Of a stretch of DNA of 64,000 bases, positions 1-8,129 are shown one piece after another. Both the position numbers and the translations under genes were made by a program. Under the pieces are notes generated by a model that was given only the letters and a program-made list of their open reading frames with translations, ran no database searches and was not told where the DNA came from. Each line of letters begins with the position of its first letter. Position 1 is the stretch's first letter. Source of the DNA: Holophagales bacterium (GTDB lineage: Bacteria > Acidobacteriota > Thermoanaerobaculia > Multivoradales > Multivoraceae); NCBI GenBank assembly GCA_009845425.1, contig VXZQ01000014.1, positions 62,001-126,000 of the forward strand, given 5' to 3'.

Positions 1-2221
1 ATCGACGGAACGGCCACCGGTCATCCTGATCACGATCGACACGCTGCGGGCCGACCGGCTGTCGAGCTACGGCTCGTACCGGGTCGCGACGCCCCACATC
101 GACCGCCTGGCGGCCGAGGGCATCCGCTTCGCCAACGCGTCTTCGACGGTGCCCTTCACCTTGCCGGCCCACAGCTCGATCATGACGGGGCTCTACCCGC
201 CGTCTCACGGGGTTCGGGAGAACGTCGGCTATGTGCTGGCGCCCGAACTCGTGACGATCGCCGAGCGCTTCCGGGACGCGAGCTACCGGACGGGCGGTTT
301 CGTCAGCGCCTTCGTGCTCGACGCCCGCTGGGGGATCGCCCGCGGCTTCGACACCTACATCGACGACTTCGACCTCGACGCGATGGCGGGCGCCAACCTG
401 GGCTCAGTCCAGCGGGCGGGTTCGGAGACCATCGGGCACGCGCTCACCTGGCTCGAGGGCGGGGGAGGTGAGGAACCCTTCTTCATGTGGTTGCACCTGT
501 TCGACCCGCACGATCCGTACGAGCCGCCGGAGCCCTTCCGCTCCGAGTACGCGGGGCGGCCCTACGATGGCGAGGTTGCCTACACCGATTCGCTGATCGG
601 CGAGTTCCGCGCCGCCCTCGAGCAGCGCGGGTTGTTCGACGAGGCTGTCGTCGTGCTGACGGCGGACCACGGCGAAGGGCTGGGAGACCACGGCGAGAGC
701 TACCACGGCTTCTTCGTCTACGACTCCACGGTCCATGTGCCGCTCATCGTCCGGCTTCCCGGCGGCGTCGAGAGCGGACGGGTGGTGACCGACGCCGTGA
801 GCCACGTCGACATCGCGCCGACCCTGATCGAGCTTCTGGACCTCGACGGAACTGGCGCCGCCCAGGGCCGGAGTCTGCTCCCGGACATGCAGGGACTGCA
901 GAATCCCCTTGCCGAACGTAGTGTCTACGCCGAGTCCTTCTACGCGCTCGACCACTACGGCTGGGCGCCGCTTCGCTCGCTGCGCACGGCGGAGCACAAG
1001 TACATCGAAGCGCCCGAACCCGAGCTCTACTCCCTGCTCGAGGACCCGGGCGAACTCGCGAACATCCTCCTCGAAGAGCGCGATCTGTCGCGCCTCCTGC
1101 GGGCGGAGGCTCTCGAGCTCGCGGCGGAACTCGATCGGACGGCCCCGAGTTCCAGCGCCGAACCGGATCTCGACGAAGACACGCTGGCACAGTTGCGTGC
1201 CCTCGGCTACCTCGCCGGCCGCGGTGCCGCCGGTGGGGGGGACTCGGAAGGCCCGCGCGCCGACCCGAAGGACAAGGCGCACCTGCACCGCGCGATCATG
1301 CGGGCGCAGAGCGCTTTCGGCGCCGGCGACGACGACGCGGCCGCGGCCGAGCTGCGGGCGGCGCTCTCGGAAGACGAGGGGCTGCTCGACGCGCACCAGC
1401 TTCTGGGCACGATCACCCTCCTTGCGGGCGACCCGGAGCCGGCGATCGGCCACTTCCGGAGCGCGCTGGCCCTCGATCCCGAGCACCGGCAGTCTCTGCT
1501 CGGCCTGGCCAACGCCTACCGCGAACTGGGACGCATCGACGAGGCGGTAGTCGGCTACCGTCGGCTGCTCGAAGTCGCGGGTCAGGACGCGAAGGCGACG
1601 ATGGCCCTGGCGCGGATCCACGTCGACGGCGGCGAACTGAGCGAAGCCGAGAGGGTGCTGACCGCCGCTGCCGAAGGGCGCGAACCGCCCGCGGTCGTCA
1701 CGAACAAGCTGGGCGAGGTGATGGCGCTCCTGGGTCGTAGCGGCGATGCGGAGGCGAAGTTCCGGCAGGCCATCTCTTCGAATCCGGAACTGGGCGAGGC
1801 CCACTTCAACCTCGCCGTCCTGCTGGATGAATCGGGGAGGATGGAGGCCGCGATCATCGCCTACCGGCAGGCGGCCGAACTGCGCGCCCGGGACCACCGG
1901 CCCCGCTTCAATCTGGGCCGCCTCTACGGCCGGCAGGGCCGCGCGGATCTCCAGATCGAGGCCTACCGCGGCGCGGTCGAGGCGGCGCCGGACTTCACCG
2001 TTGGTTACTTCCACCTGGCGAAGGCGCTGATGGATCACGGCCGCGATCTCGACGAAGCGGAGACGTTCGCGCGCCGCGGTCTCGAGAGTGAGCCGGCCGG
2101 CCGGGACGGCGCCCTGGGTTACTTCGTGCTGGCCGACATCCTGAACCGGCTGGGCCGCCCGGCCGAGGAGCGGCAGGCGCTGGCGCGCGGACAGGCGCTG
2201 CTAGCTGGCGGCGAGCGCTGA
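1..2221 (+). CDS. Sulfatase-like hydrolase with TPR tail (5' end outside window)
   Basis: The reading frame is open from base 2, so the true start lies upstream. The N-terminal half is an alkaline-phosphatase-superfamily (sulfatase-like) domain: ITIDTLRADRL near the left edge and TADHGEGLGDHGE near bases 658-700 supply the usual metal-binding Asp/His residues. At the position where sulfatases carry the formylglycine Cys or Ser (C/S-x-P-x-R), this protein reads TLPAH, so Thr is the probable nucleophile and ordinary sulfatase maturation is unlikely. From about base 1260 the protein becomes a run of about eight tetratricopeptide repeats to the C-terminus. No signal peptide can be judged because the start is missing. 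The substrate is unknown; a phosphodiesterase or transferase is as likely as a sulfatase. The 3' end overlaps the convergent hydrolase gene by 21 bases. Confidence 0.85.
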   Translation, partial: STERPPVILITIDTLRADRLSSYGSYRVATPHIDRLAAEGIRFANASSTVPFTLPAHSSIMTGLYPPSHGVRENVGYVLAPELVTIAERFRDASYRTGGFVSAFVLDARWGIARGFDTYIDDFDLDAMAGANLGSVQRAGSETIGHALTWLEGGGGEEPFFMWLHLFDPHDPYEPPEPFRSEYAGRPYDGEVAYTDSLIGEFRAALEQRGLFDEAVVVLTADHGEGLGDHGESYHGFFVYDSTVHVPLIVRLPGGVESGRVVTDAVSHVDIAPTLIELLDLDGTGAAQGRSLLPDMQGLQNPLAERSVYAESFYALDHYGWAPLRSLRTAEHKYIEAPEPELYSLLEDPGELANILLEERDLSRLLRAEALELAAELDRTAPSSSAEPDLDEDTLAQLRALGYLAGRGAAGGGDSEGPRADPKDKAHLHRAIMRAQSAFGAGDDDAAAAELRAALSEDEGLLDAHQLLGTITLLAGDPEPAIGHFRSALALDPEHRQSLLGLANAYRELGRIDEAVVGYRRLLEVAGQDAKATMALARIHVDGGELSEAERVLTAAAEGREPPAVVTNKLGEVMALLGRSGDAEAKFRQAISSNPELGEAHFNLAVLLDESGRMEAAIIAYRQAAELRARDHRPRFNLGRLYGRQGRADLQIEAYRGAVEAAPDFTVGYFHLAKALMDHGRDLDEAETFARRGLESEPAGRDGALGYFVLADILNRLGRPAEERQALARGQALLAGGER

Positions 2222-3061
2222 GGCCACAAGCACCGCCATCTGCTCCGGATCCTCCAGCGGGCCGAGGTGGCCGAGCCCCTCGATCTCGAGAAAGAGCACG
2301 TTTGGCAGCTCGCTCACGATCGCCTCGGCCCAGTACGCGGGTCCCGGAATGAGCACCGAGCCTCGCATCAGCGTCACGGGGCATTCCACCTGGTGGAGGC
2401 CGTCCCAGGCACGGTGGTGGGGTCCCATGAGGTAGAGCTGTGCCTCGACGTCGGGGTGGCACTTGATCTCGACCGCGCCGTCCGCTGACGGTGCGAAGCC
2501 GTGCCGGACGTAGACCTCGAGCGCTTCCGGGTCGAGCAGGGAGTAGGGGACCTTCTCGGAGTAGTTGGCGAAGGCGGCTTCGTGGGACGCGAAGCGTCTG
2601 CGGCGACGCCTGGTCCGTTCGACCCAGACGCCCAGGCGTGCGTCGTCGTCCGTGACGCCGGGCGGATAGATGACCGGTTCGTAGCAGACGAGGCCGGCGA
2701 ACAGGCCCGGCCTCTCGGGGGCGATCATCAGCAGCGAGGCGGCGCCCATCGAATGGCCGAAACCGAACAGCGGTCGTTCGGAGCCGAGTTCCAGCGCGTC
2801 GATCACTGCGACCAGATCCTCCGCACAGCTTTCCCAGCTGTAGTCGAGGCCGTCCGGCGCGGTCGCGTCGCCGTGCCCCCGGACGTCGACGCTGATCCGG
2901 CGAAAGCCGTCGAGCTGCTCGAGCATCGGGTCGTACACCCGCCCGTGAAAGCCGGTGGCATGGCCGGCGATCAGGTCGGGCCCTTCACCGCCGAAGTCGT
3001 AGACCGCGACTTCGACGCCGTCGGTGGACGGGACGCGGTGGACGGAGACCGGTTCGAGCAT
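2201..3061 (-). CDS. Alpha/beta-fold hydrolase
   Basis: A 286-residue cytosolic alpha/beta hydrolase with no signal peptide. Visible landmarks are the oxyanion-loop HATGFHG at residues 34-40, the nucleophile elbow GHSMG with Ser104, and a C-terminal GLGHLGP giving His265 as the catalytic base. The fold and size fit the large esterase, lactonase and C-C hydrolase family, but the substrate cannot be read from sequence. A run of six arginines around residues 131-136 lies in the cap region and is unusual. The gene converges on the sulfatase-like gene, overlapping its last 21 bases, and diverges from the sensor kinase gene 51 bases away, so it is probably transcribed alone. Confidence 0.85.
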   Translation of the reverse strand: MLEPVSVHRVPSTDGVEVAVYDFGGEGPDLIAGHATGFHGRVYDPMLEQLDGFRRISVDVRGHGDATAPDGLDYSWESCAEDLVAVIDALELGSERPLFGFGHSMGAASLLMIAPERPGLFAGLVCYEPVIYPPGVTDDDARLGVWVERTRRRRRRFASHEAAFANYSEKVPYSLLDPEALEVYVRHGFAPSADGAVEIKCHPDVEAQLYLMGPHHRAWDGLHQVECPVTLMRGSVLIPGPAYWAEAIVSELPNVLFLEIEGLGHLGPLEDPEQMAVLVASALAAS

Positions 3062-3112
3062 CGGTCGCGGAAACTAGCAGCATCGGTACGGCCCTCGTTG
3101 CAGAATAGAGCG

Positions 3113-4255
3113 ATGCCGAAGCATGTTGCCCGGTTCAACCGGGACAGCCGCCGCTCGGCGGAGAGCGTCCGGGTGTGGCGGCTGCAGATCGGCTTCCTGC
3201 TGCTGCTTGCGATCACAGCCGTGCAGGTCGTCTGGTGGCTGGTCGACCAGTCCAGGCTCGCGGACCGCATTGCCTCGGACCGCGTCGCCGAGGTCGAATT
3301 GGACCGGGAGGCGGCGGAGGCGTCGCTGCGAGCCGGTCAGTCGCCCGAGGAGCTCCGCGCCCTCTATCCGCAACTGGAGATCGACGCCGGGGAGGCGAGG
3401 ATCCGCGCGGAAGCTCGGGCGGCGATCGAAGGGGACCGCCGTAGCCACCTGAACCAGTATCGCTGGGAGGGGGGGTTCTTCCTGGCGGTGATAGCGGGCG
3501 GGGTGCTGCTCATGTGGGGCGTACTGCGCCGGGAGGCGGATCTCATGTCCCGCCAGCAGAACTTCCTCGCCGCCGTGTCGCACGAGTTGCGGAGTCCACT
3601 GGCGAGCCTGCGGCTGACGACGGAGACGTTGCTGCTCCGCGACCTGGTGGCGGCCGACCGGCGTTCACTCCTGGAGCGCAACCTGGAGGACCTGCGGCGC
3701 CTGGAGCGGATGATCGGCAACCTCCTGGAGACGAACCGGCTGGAGCAGGCGAAGGTCGAGCCGCGCCGCGAACCGGTCGACCTGGCGGAGGCGGTGTCCC
3801 TCGCCTTTGCCGAACTCGGGCACCGGAACGACGGCAGCGGAGACGTCGAGATCGAGGTCAGGGTCGAGGACGGCCTCGATCTGCAGGCCGACCCCGTGGG
3901 CCTGGGTACGGTGCTACGGAACCTGATCGGCAACGCGATCGAGTCGGCCCGGGCGGCGGGCACGAAAGTGGAGGTCACTGCCAGACGACTCGACTCGACC
4001 GTCGAACTCGAAGTTCTCGACGACGGCGTCGGTTTCGATCCGGCTGACGGCCGTCGCCTGTTCGAGAAGTTCTACCGCCCCGGCAGCGAACTGCGGCGCG
4101 ACAAGAAGGGCAGCGGTCTGGGGCTCTACCTGGTGCGCAGCTTCGTGACGCTCGAGGGAGGGGAAGTGGAGGCGAGCAGCGAGGGCCCGGGTCGCGGCGC
4201 GGTGTTTCGCGTCACGTGGCCGATCAGGCGGCAGGTGGTGGGATCGGCGTCGTGA
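3113..4255 (+). CDS. Sensor histidine kinase
   Basis: Membrane-bound two-component sensor of 380 residues. The frame is open further upstream, but the ATG at 3113 begins just before the first membrane segment and lies beyond the divergent hydrolase gene, so I choose it. Order of parts: transmembrane helix about 25-44, a short charged extracytoplasmic segment of about 75 residues, transmembrane helix about 120-138, DHp helix with the phosphoacceptor His157 in FLAAVSHELRSPLASL, then the ATPase domain with N-box LRNLIGNAIESA, G1 DDGVGFD and G2 GSGLGLYLVRSF. The stimulus is unknown. The stop codon overlaps the start of the response regulator (GTGA), so the pair is translationally coupled. Confidence 0.93.
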   Translation: MPKHVARFNRDSRRSAESVRVWRLQIGFLLLLAITAVQVVWWLVDQSRLADRIASDRVAEVELDREAAEASLRAGQSPEELRALYPQLEIDAGEARIRAEARAAIEGDRRSHLNQYRWEGGFFLAVIAGGVLLMWGVLRREADLMSRQQNFLAAVSHELRSPLASLRLTTETLLLRDLVAADRRSLLERNLEDLRRLERMIGNLLETNRLEQAKVEPRREPVDLAEAVSLAFAELGHRNDGSGDVEIEVRVEDGLDLQADPVGLGTVLRNLIGNAIESARAAGTKVEVTARRLDSTVELEVLDDGVGFDPADGRRLFEKFYRPGSELRRDKKGSGLGLYLVRSFVTLEGGEVEASSEGPGRGAVFRVTWPIRRQVVGSAS

Positions 4256-4968
4256 GACCCGCCGTCGAAGACCGGGTGCGGGTCCTGCTGATCGAGGACG
4301 AGGAGAACCTCGCCGCCGGCATCCGCTTCAACCTGGAGGCCGAAGGACTCGACGTCGACTGGGTTCGCGACGGCAGGCAGGCGCTGGAGCGGGTTCGGGA
4401 TCCGCGCTACCAGCTCGTGATTCTCGATGTGATGCTGCCGGGTGTGGACGGCTTCACGTTGTGCGAGGAGGCCCGTAGCGCCGGCGTCGATACGCCGGTC
4501 CTCTTCCTGACCGCCAAGGCTGAGGTCTCCGACCGGATTCGCGGCCTCGAAGCCGGAGGCGACGACTACCTCGCCAAGCCGTTTCACCTGACGGAGCTGC
4601 TGCTGCGGGTGCAGGCGATCCTCCGGCGACGGTCATGGCGCCCCGGGGACGCGCCGGATGCGGTGCGCTTCGGCGGCAACCACTTCGACTTTTCGGCTTT
4701 CGCCGGCGCTTCCTGGGACGGTCAGGCCCAGCAGTTGACGCAGAAAGAGGCGATGATCCTCAAGACCCTGGCGGCGCGGGAGGGTGAAGTCGTCTCGCGC
4801 GAGGACATCCTCGACCGCGTCTGGGGTTACGAGGCCTTCCCGTCGTCACGAACCGTCGACAACTTCATCCTCCGGCTGCGCAAACGCTTCGAACCGGATC
4901 CCGAGCGGCCGCGCCACTTCCACACCGTCCGCGGCGTCGGCTACCGGTTCACCGCCGACGCCGACTGA
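4252..4968 (+). CDS. OmpR/PhoB-family response regulator
   Basis: Cytosolic DNA-binding partner of the preceding kinase, 238 residues. The GTG at 4252 overlaps the kinase stop as GTGA; an in-frame GTG at 4216 inside the kinase gene is the alternative, but it adds a non-homologous tail. Receiver domain: acidic pair in LLIEDEEN, phosphoacceptor Asp59 in VILDVMLPG, Thr87 in FLTAKAE and Lys109 in YLAKPF. The C-terminal winged helix carries the usual SSRTVDNFILRLRKRFE and HTVRGVGYRF motifs. It should bind direct-repeat operators as a dimer when phosphorylated. Target genes are not evident. Confidence 0.94.
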   Translation: MRPAVEDRVRVLLIEDEENLAAGIRFNLEAEGLDVDWVRDGRQALERVRDPRYQLVILDVMLPGVDGFTLCEEARSAGVDTPVLFLTAKAEVSDRIRGLEAGGDDYLAKPFHLTELLLRVQAILRRRSWRPGDAPDAVRFGGNHFDFSAFAGASWDGQAQQLTQKEAMILKTLAAREGEVVSREDILDRVWGYEAFPSSRTVDNFILRLRKRFEPDPERPRHFHTVRGVGYRFTADAD

Positions 4969-4978
4969 GCCGCGGGCG

Positions 4979-5713
4979 CTACTGGACCTCGAGCAGTTCG
5001 ATCTCGAAGACCAGGGCCGCGGCAGGCGGGATGGCGGGCCCCGAGCCGTGGGCGCCGTAGGCGAGTTCGGCGGGGATGAAGACCTCCCACTTGGCGCCCG
5101 GCTTCATCAACTGCAGCGCCTCGGCCCAGCCCGGGATGACGCTGCCGATGGGGAACGTGGCGGGCTGGTCGCGCTCGTAGGTGCCGTCGAATCGCGTGCC
5201 GTCGATCAGCGTGCCCCGGTAGTGGACCGTCACTGACTGGTTGGCGGTCGGGCTGTCTCCTTCGCCGGGGCGCACTTCCCTGTAGAGGAGGCCGGAGTCC
5301 GTCTTGACGATGCCCTCTTCCCTGGCCTTCTGGGCGAGGAAGGCGGCGCTCTTGGCGGTGTTCTCCATCATTGCCGCCTGTCGCTGACGGTCCGCGTGCT
5401 CCTGCATCTTCGCGCCGAGTTCTCGGAGCACAACATCGATCTCATCGGAGTCCATCGCCTCCGACCCTTCAAGCGAGTCCCTGAAGCCCCGGAGAAGCAG
5501 GTCGGCGTCGAGGAGCAGGTCGTCCGGCCCCAGATTGCTTCCGATGTTGACGCCGAGCGCGTAGGAGGCCTTCTCGTCCCAGGTCTCGGCGATCGGCGCT
5601 TCATCCCCGTCGCCGGCGTCGGCGACGGCCTCCTCCTGGGCGCAGGCCGGCGCCGCGGCAAGGAGTACGAGGATGGCGGCGGTCAACAGGAAGTGTGTGC
5701 GCGGCTTGTTCAT
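4979..5713 (-). CDS. Periplasmic FKBP-type peptidyl-prolyl isomerase
   Basis: About 244 residues starting at MNKPR; an ATG three codons upstream (5722) is an equally possible start. A hydrophobic signal sequence ends at ACA/QE, predicting export to the periplasm. The region to about residue 150 resembles the helical dimerisation domain of the Mip/FkpA/FklB group (ASYALGVNIGSNLG, then a long helix). The C-terminal 90 residues are the FKBP fold with VTVHYRGTLIDGTRFD, GSVIPGWAEAL and ELAYGAHG, including the aromatic and Asp positions of the active site. Its expected role is folding of exported proteins. It diverges from uppP. Confidence 0.9.
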   Translation of the reverse strand: MNKPRTHFLLTAAILVLLAAAPACAQEEAVADAGDGDEAPIAETWDEKASYALGVNIGSNLGPDDLLLDADLLLRGFRDSLEGSEAMDSDEIDVVLRELGAKMQEHADRQRQAAMMENTAKSAAFLAQKAREEGIVKTDSGLLYREVRPGEGDSPTANQSVTVHYRGTLIDGTRFDGTYERDQPATFPIGSVIPGWAEALQLMKPGAKWEVFIPAELAYGAHGSGPAIPPAAALVFEIELLEVQ

Positions 5714-5770
5714 GGCGCGCATCGTATCCGCAAGCGGGAGTCGGTGTGACGGCTTCGCTATCCTCGTCGC

Positions 5771-6577
5771 GTGGGGCCGCTGCAGTTGATCCTCGTGGCT
5801 CTCGTGCAGGGGCTGACCGAGTACCTGCCGATCAGTTCCACGGCGCACCTCATCCTGCTGCCGCGGCTGTTCGGCTGGGAGGATCAGGGTCTGGCGGTCG
5901 ATGTAGCGGCCAACACGGGTACGCTGCTGGCGGTCATCGCGTACTTCCGAAAGGACCTTGCGGGCTACGTTCGGGCGTTGTTCCACGGCGGCGAGGACGG
6001 CGACCGGGACGGCAGCCAGGGTGCGCGGCGAATGATCCCGCTGCTGGCCCTGGCCTCGCTGCCCGTTCTCGTGGTTGGCATCGCGGCGGGCGACTGGATC
6101 GCCGGAGATGCCCGCAGTCCGGCCTTGATCGCCTGGGCGACGATCGGCTTCGGTCTGGTGCTCGGCGTCGCGGATCGCTGGGGCAGGCAGAAGCGCCGGC
6201 TCGAGCAGGTGAACTGGTGGAATGCCCTGGTGTTCGGGCTGGCGCAGGCAACCGCGCTCATTCCGGGCGCCTCCCGGGCCGGAGTCGTCATCAGCGCGGG
6301 CCGGCTGCTCGGTTTCGACCGCGAGTCGTCCGCCCGCTTCGCCTTTCTGCTGGCCCTGCCGGTGGGCGTCTTCGTCGCCGGCAAGGACAGTCTGGACCTG
6401 GTGCGCGGGGCGTTGCCGCTGTCTCAACTGCCGTCGCTGCTCCTGGTCGCCGCGCTGTCGGCCGTCGTCGGCTACCTGGTGATCGGCGGCCTGCTCGGCT
6501 GGCTCAGGCGCCGCAGCCTGCAGGTCTTCGTCGGCTACCGGCTGGCGCTCGGCGTCGTGCTACTCCTGGTCTTTTAG
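5771..6577 (+). CDS. uppP: Undecaprenyl-diphosphate phosphatase
   Basis: Integral membrane enzyme of 268 residues (GTG start) that recycles undecaprenyl diphosphate to the monophosphate carrier for peptidoglycan and other envelope polymers. Both diagnostic motifs are intact: QGLTEYLPISSTAHL at residues about 14-28, and the second motif PGASRAGVVISAGRLLGFDR with its catalytic Arg. About seven to eight hydrophobic helices are visible, and the length is normal for BacA/UppP. It is divergently arranged with the FKBP gene, 57 bases apart, and followed by a 196-base gap before the regulator gene. Confidence 0.95.
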   Translation: MGPLQLILVALVQGLTEYLPISSTAHLILLPRLFGWEDQGLAVDVAANTGTLLAVIAYFRKDLAGYVRALFHGGEDGDRDGSQGARRMIPLLALASLPVLVVGIAAGDWIAGDARSPALIAWATIGFGLVLGVADRWGRQKRRLEQVNWWNALVFGLAQATALIPGASRAGVVISAGRLLGFDRESSARFAFLLALPVGVFVAGKDSLDLVRGALPLSQLPSLLLVAALSAVVGYLVIGGLLGWLRRRSLQVFVGYRLALGVVLLLVF

Positions 6578-6773
6578 CGGGCGACGCGCGGGCGCACCTA
6601 CAAGATGGTAGATGGTGAGCCCTTTCGCGAACCGCCCACCAGGGGGCGCAGTGGCCTGATCCCGTTGCCGATTATCGCGCGTCGTTCGTGGCTTGATCGC
6701 CAGAAGATCACTCGTGAACGTCACACTGCCTTGGAGGACAGTGACCTGAAGCAAGACAGGGCAAGGACGTGTC

Positions 6774-7922
6774 ATGAACTCACTCGATGCCTTCGATCGC
6801 GCCCTTGCGGCGCTGCATCAGGCGGCGCTCGACGACGCCCATTGGCCCGCGGCCGCCACCCTGATCGAAGAGCTCTGCGGTACGACGGGCAATGTGCTGA
6901 CGGTCAGCGAAGGTTGCGGCGAGGAGCTTCGCGTCCACTTCTACCAGCACTTCTACCGCGGCGAGCCTCGAGAGGACCTGACGCGTTTGTACCTCGAGGT
7001 CTACTATCCGCAGGACGAAGCGCCGCCGCGCGTCATTGAGCGGCCCGCTGGGCAAGTGATTCATGCCCCCGAGCTGTACACGGAAAGAGAGTTGAAGACA
7101 TCGGTCGCGTACAACGAGGGATATCGCCGCCTTCACAACCAGAACGGCCTGATCACGCGCTTCGAGGGGCTGGACGGTCTGCGCATCGTCTGGGCCCTCA
7201 ACGATCCCGTTGACAGCGACGGCTGGCAGCCCGCTCAGCTCCGCTTGATCGAGTCCCTGCTGCCGCATGTCCGCCAGTTCGTTCGCGTCCGTCAGGCGTT
7301 GGTCGGGGCCGATGCGCTGAGCGCAGGCCTGACCGGCTTGCTGGAGAACGGCCGCATCGGCGTCCTGCACCTGGATCGGAGCGGCCGCCTGCTCGCGGCG
7401 AACACGCCCGGAAGGGACATCCTGCGTCGCGGCGAGGGGCTGTCCGATCGCGACGGCGCCCTGCACGCCTCGCTACCGGCGGACGACGGCAGGCTACGGA
7501 GGCTGCTGAAGCGTGCCCTACCGGTCTTCGGGAGCGCGAAACCGCCGGCCGGCGGCTCGATGAGGATCCAGCGCCCCCTGCTGCGGTCGCGGCTGGAGCT
7601 TCACGTGCACCCCGTGGAGACCGAACAGGCCGACTTCGGGGGTCGGCGGGTGGCGGCGCTGGTGCTGGTGGTGGACCCGGAGAGCCGTCCGCGCATCGAT
7701 CCCGTGCGCCTTTCCGTGCTGCTCGGGCTGTCCCCGTCGGAGGGCGTGGTGTCGGCGCTGCTGGCCGAGGGCCGGCCGGTGCGCGAGATCGCCGCGACCG
7801 CGGGCTACAAGGAAAGCTACGTCCGCTGGCTTCTGAAGCAGGTCTACAAGAAGCAGGGCGTGTCCGGTCAGATCGCCCTGGTGCAGCGGGTTCTGACCGC
7901 GTACGCCTTCCCGCGCCGCTGA
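6774..7922 (+). CDS. LuxR-type helix-turn-helix transcriptional regulator
   Basis: A 382-residue cytosolic regulator. The first about 180 residues have no motif I recognise. Residues about 195-290 look like a PAS-type sensory module (IGVLHLDRSGRLLAANTPGR). The C-terminal 65 residues form a LuxR-like HTH, beginning LSPSEGVVSALLAEG and continuing through EIAATAGYKESYVRWLLKQV. There is no receiver domain, so control by a small ligand rather than phosphorylation is likely. The next gene, a secreted PKD protein in the same direction, is a plausible target, and a dyad lies between the two genes. The 196-base gap upstream (6578-6773) contains no gene; an imperfect stem lies around 6719-6745. Confidence 0.8.
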   Translation: MNSLDAFDRALAALHQAALDDAHWPAAATLIEELCGTTGNVLTVSEGCGEELRVHFYQHFYRGEPREDLTRLYLEVYYPQDEAPPRVIERPAGQVIHAPELYTERELKTSVAYNEGYRRLHNQNGLITRFEGLDGLRIVWALNDPVDSDGWQPAQLRLIESLLPHVRQFVRVRQALVGADALSAGLTGLLENGRIGVLHLDRSGRLLAANTPGRDILRRGEGLSDRDGALHASLPADDGRLRRLLKRALPVFGSAKPPAGGSMRIQRPLLRSRLELHVHPVETEQADFGGRRVAALVLVVDPESRPRIDPVRLSVLLGLSPSEGVVSALLAEGRPVREIAATAGYKESYVRWLLKQVYKKQGVSGQIALVQRVLTAYAFPRR

Positions 7923-7983
7923 CGTTTGGCGAGCTTTCGGCCGCTTCCCTTCCGTCTCTCTTCGTCGGTACGCCGGGCTGATC

Positions 7984-8003
7984 CATCTCCTAAATGGGAG
8001 ATG
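7984..8003. promoter_or_regulatory. Dyad between the LuxR-type regulator and the PKD protein gene
   Basis: Perfect 7-bp inverted repeat CATCTCC / GGAGATG separated by TAAATG, in the 207-base gap upstream of the secreted protein gene. Its size suits a dimeric HTH regulator site. It has no T-run, so it is not an obvious terminator. Assignment as an operator of the adjacent LuxR-type protein is inference from position. Confidence 0.35.
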
Positions 8004-8129
8004 CGCGCGCCCTGCACTCTGTTGTAGTTACGTCGCGCGTTCTCGGCTTCGAGAGGTGCGCTCGCCGCTCGCGGGTAGCTGCCGCTCTGAAGTGCGCCGT
8101 CGATGACGAACAACACTCAGGAGAGATTC

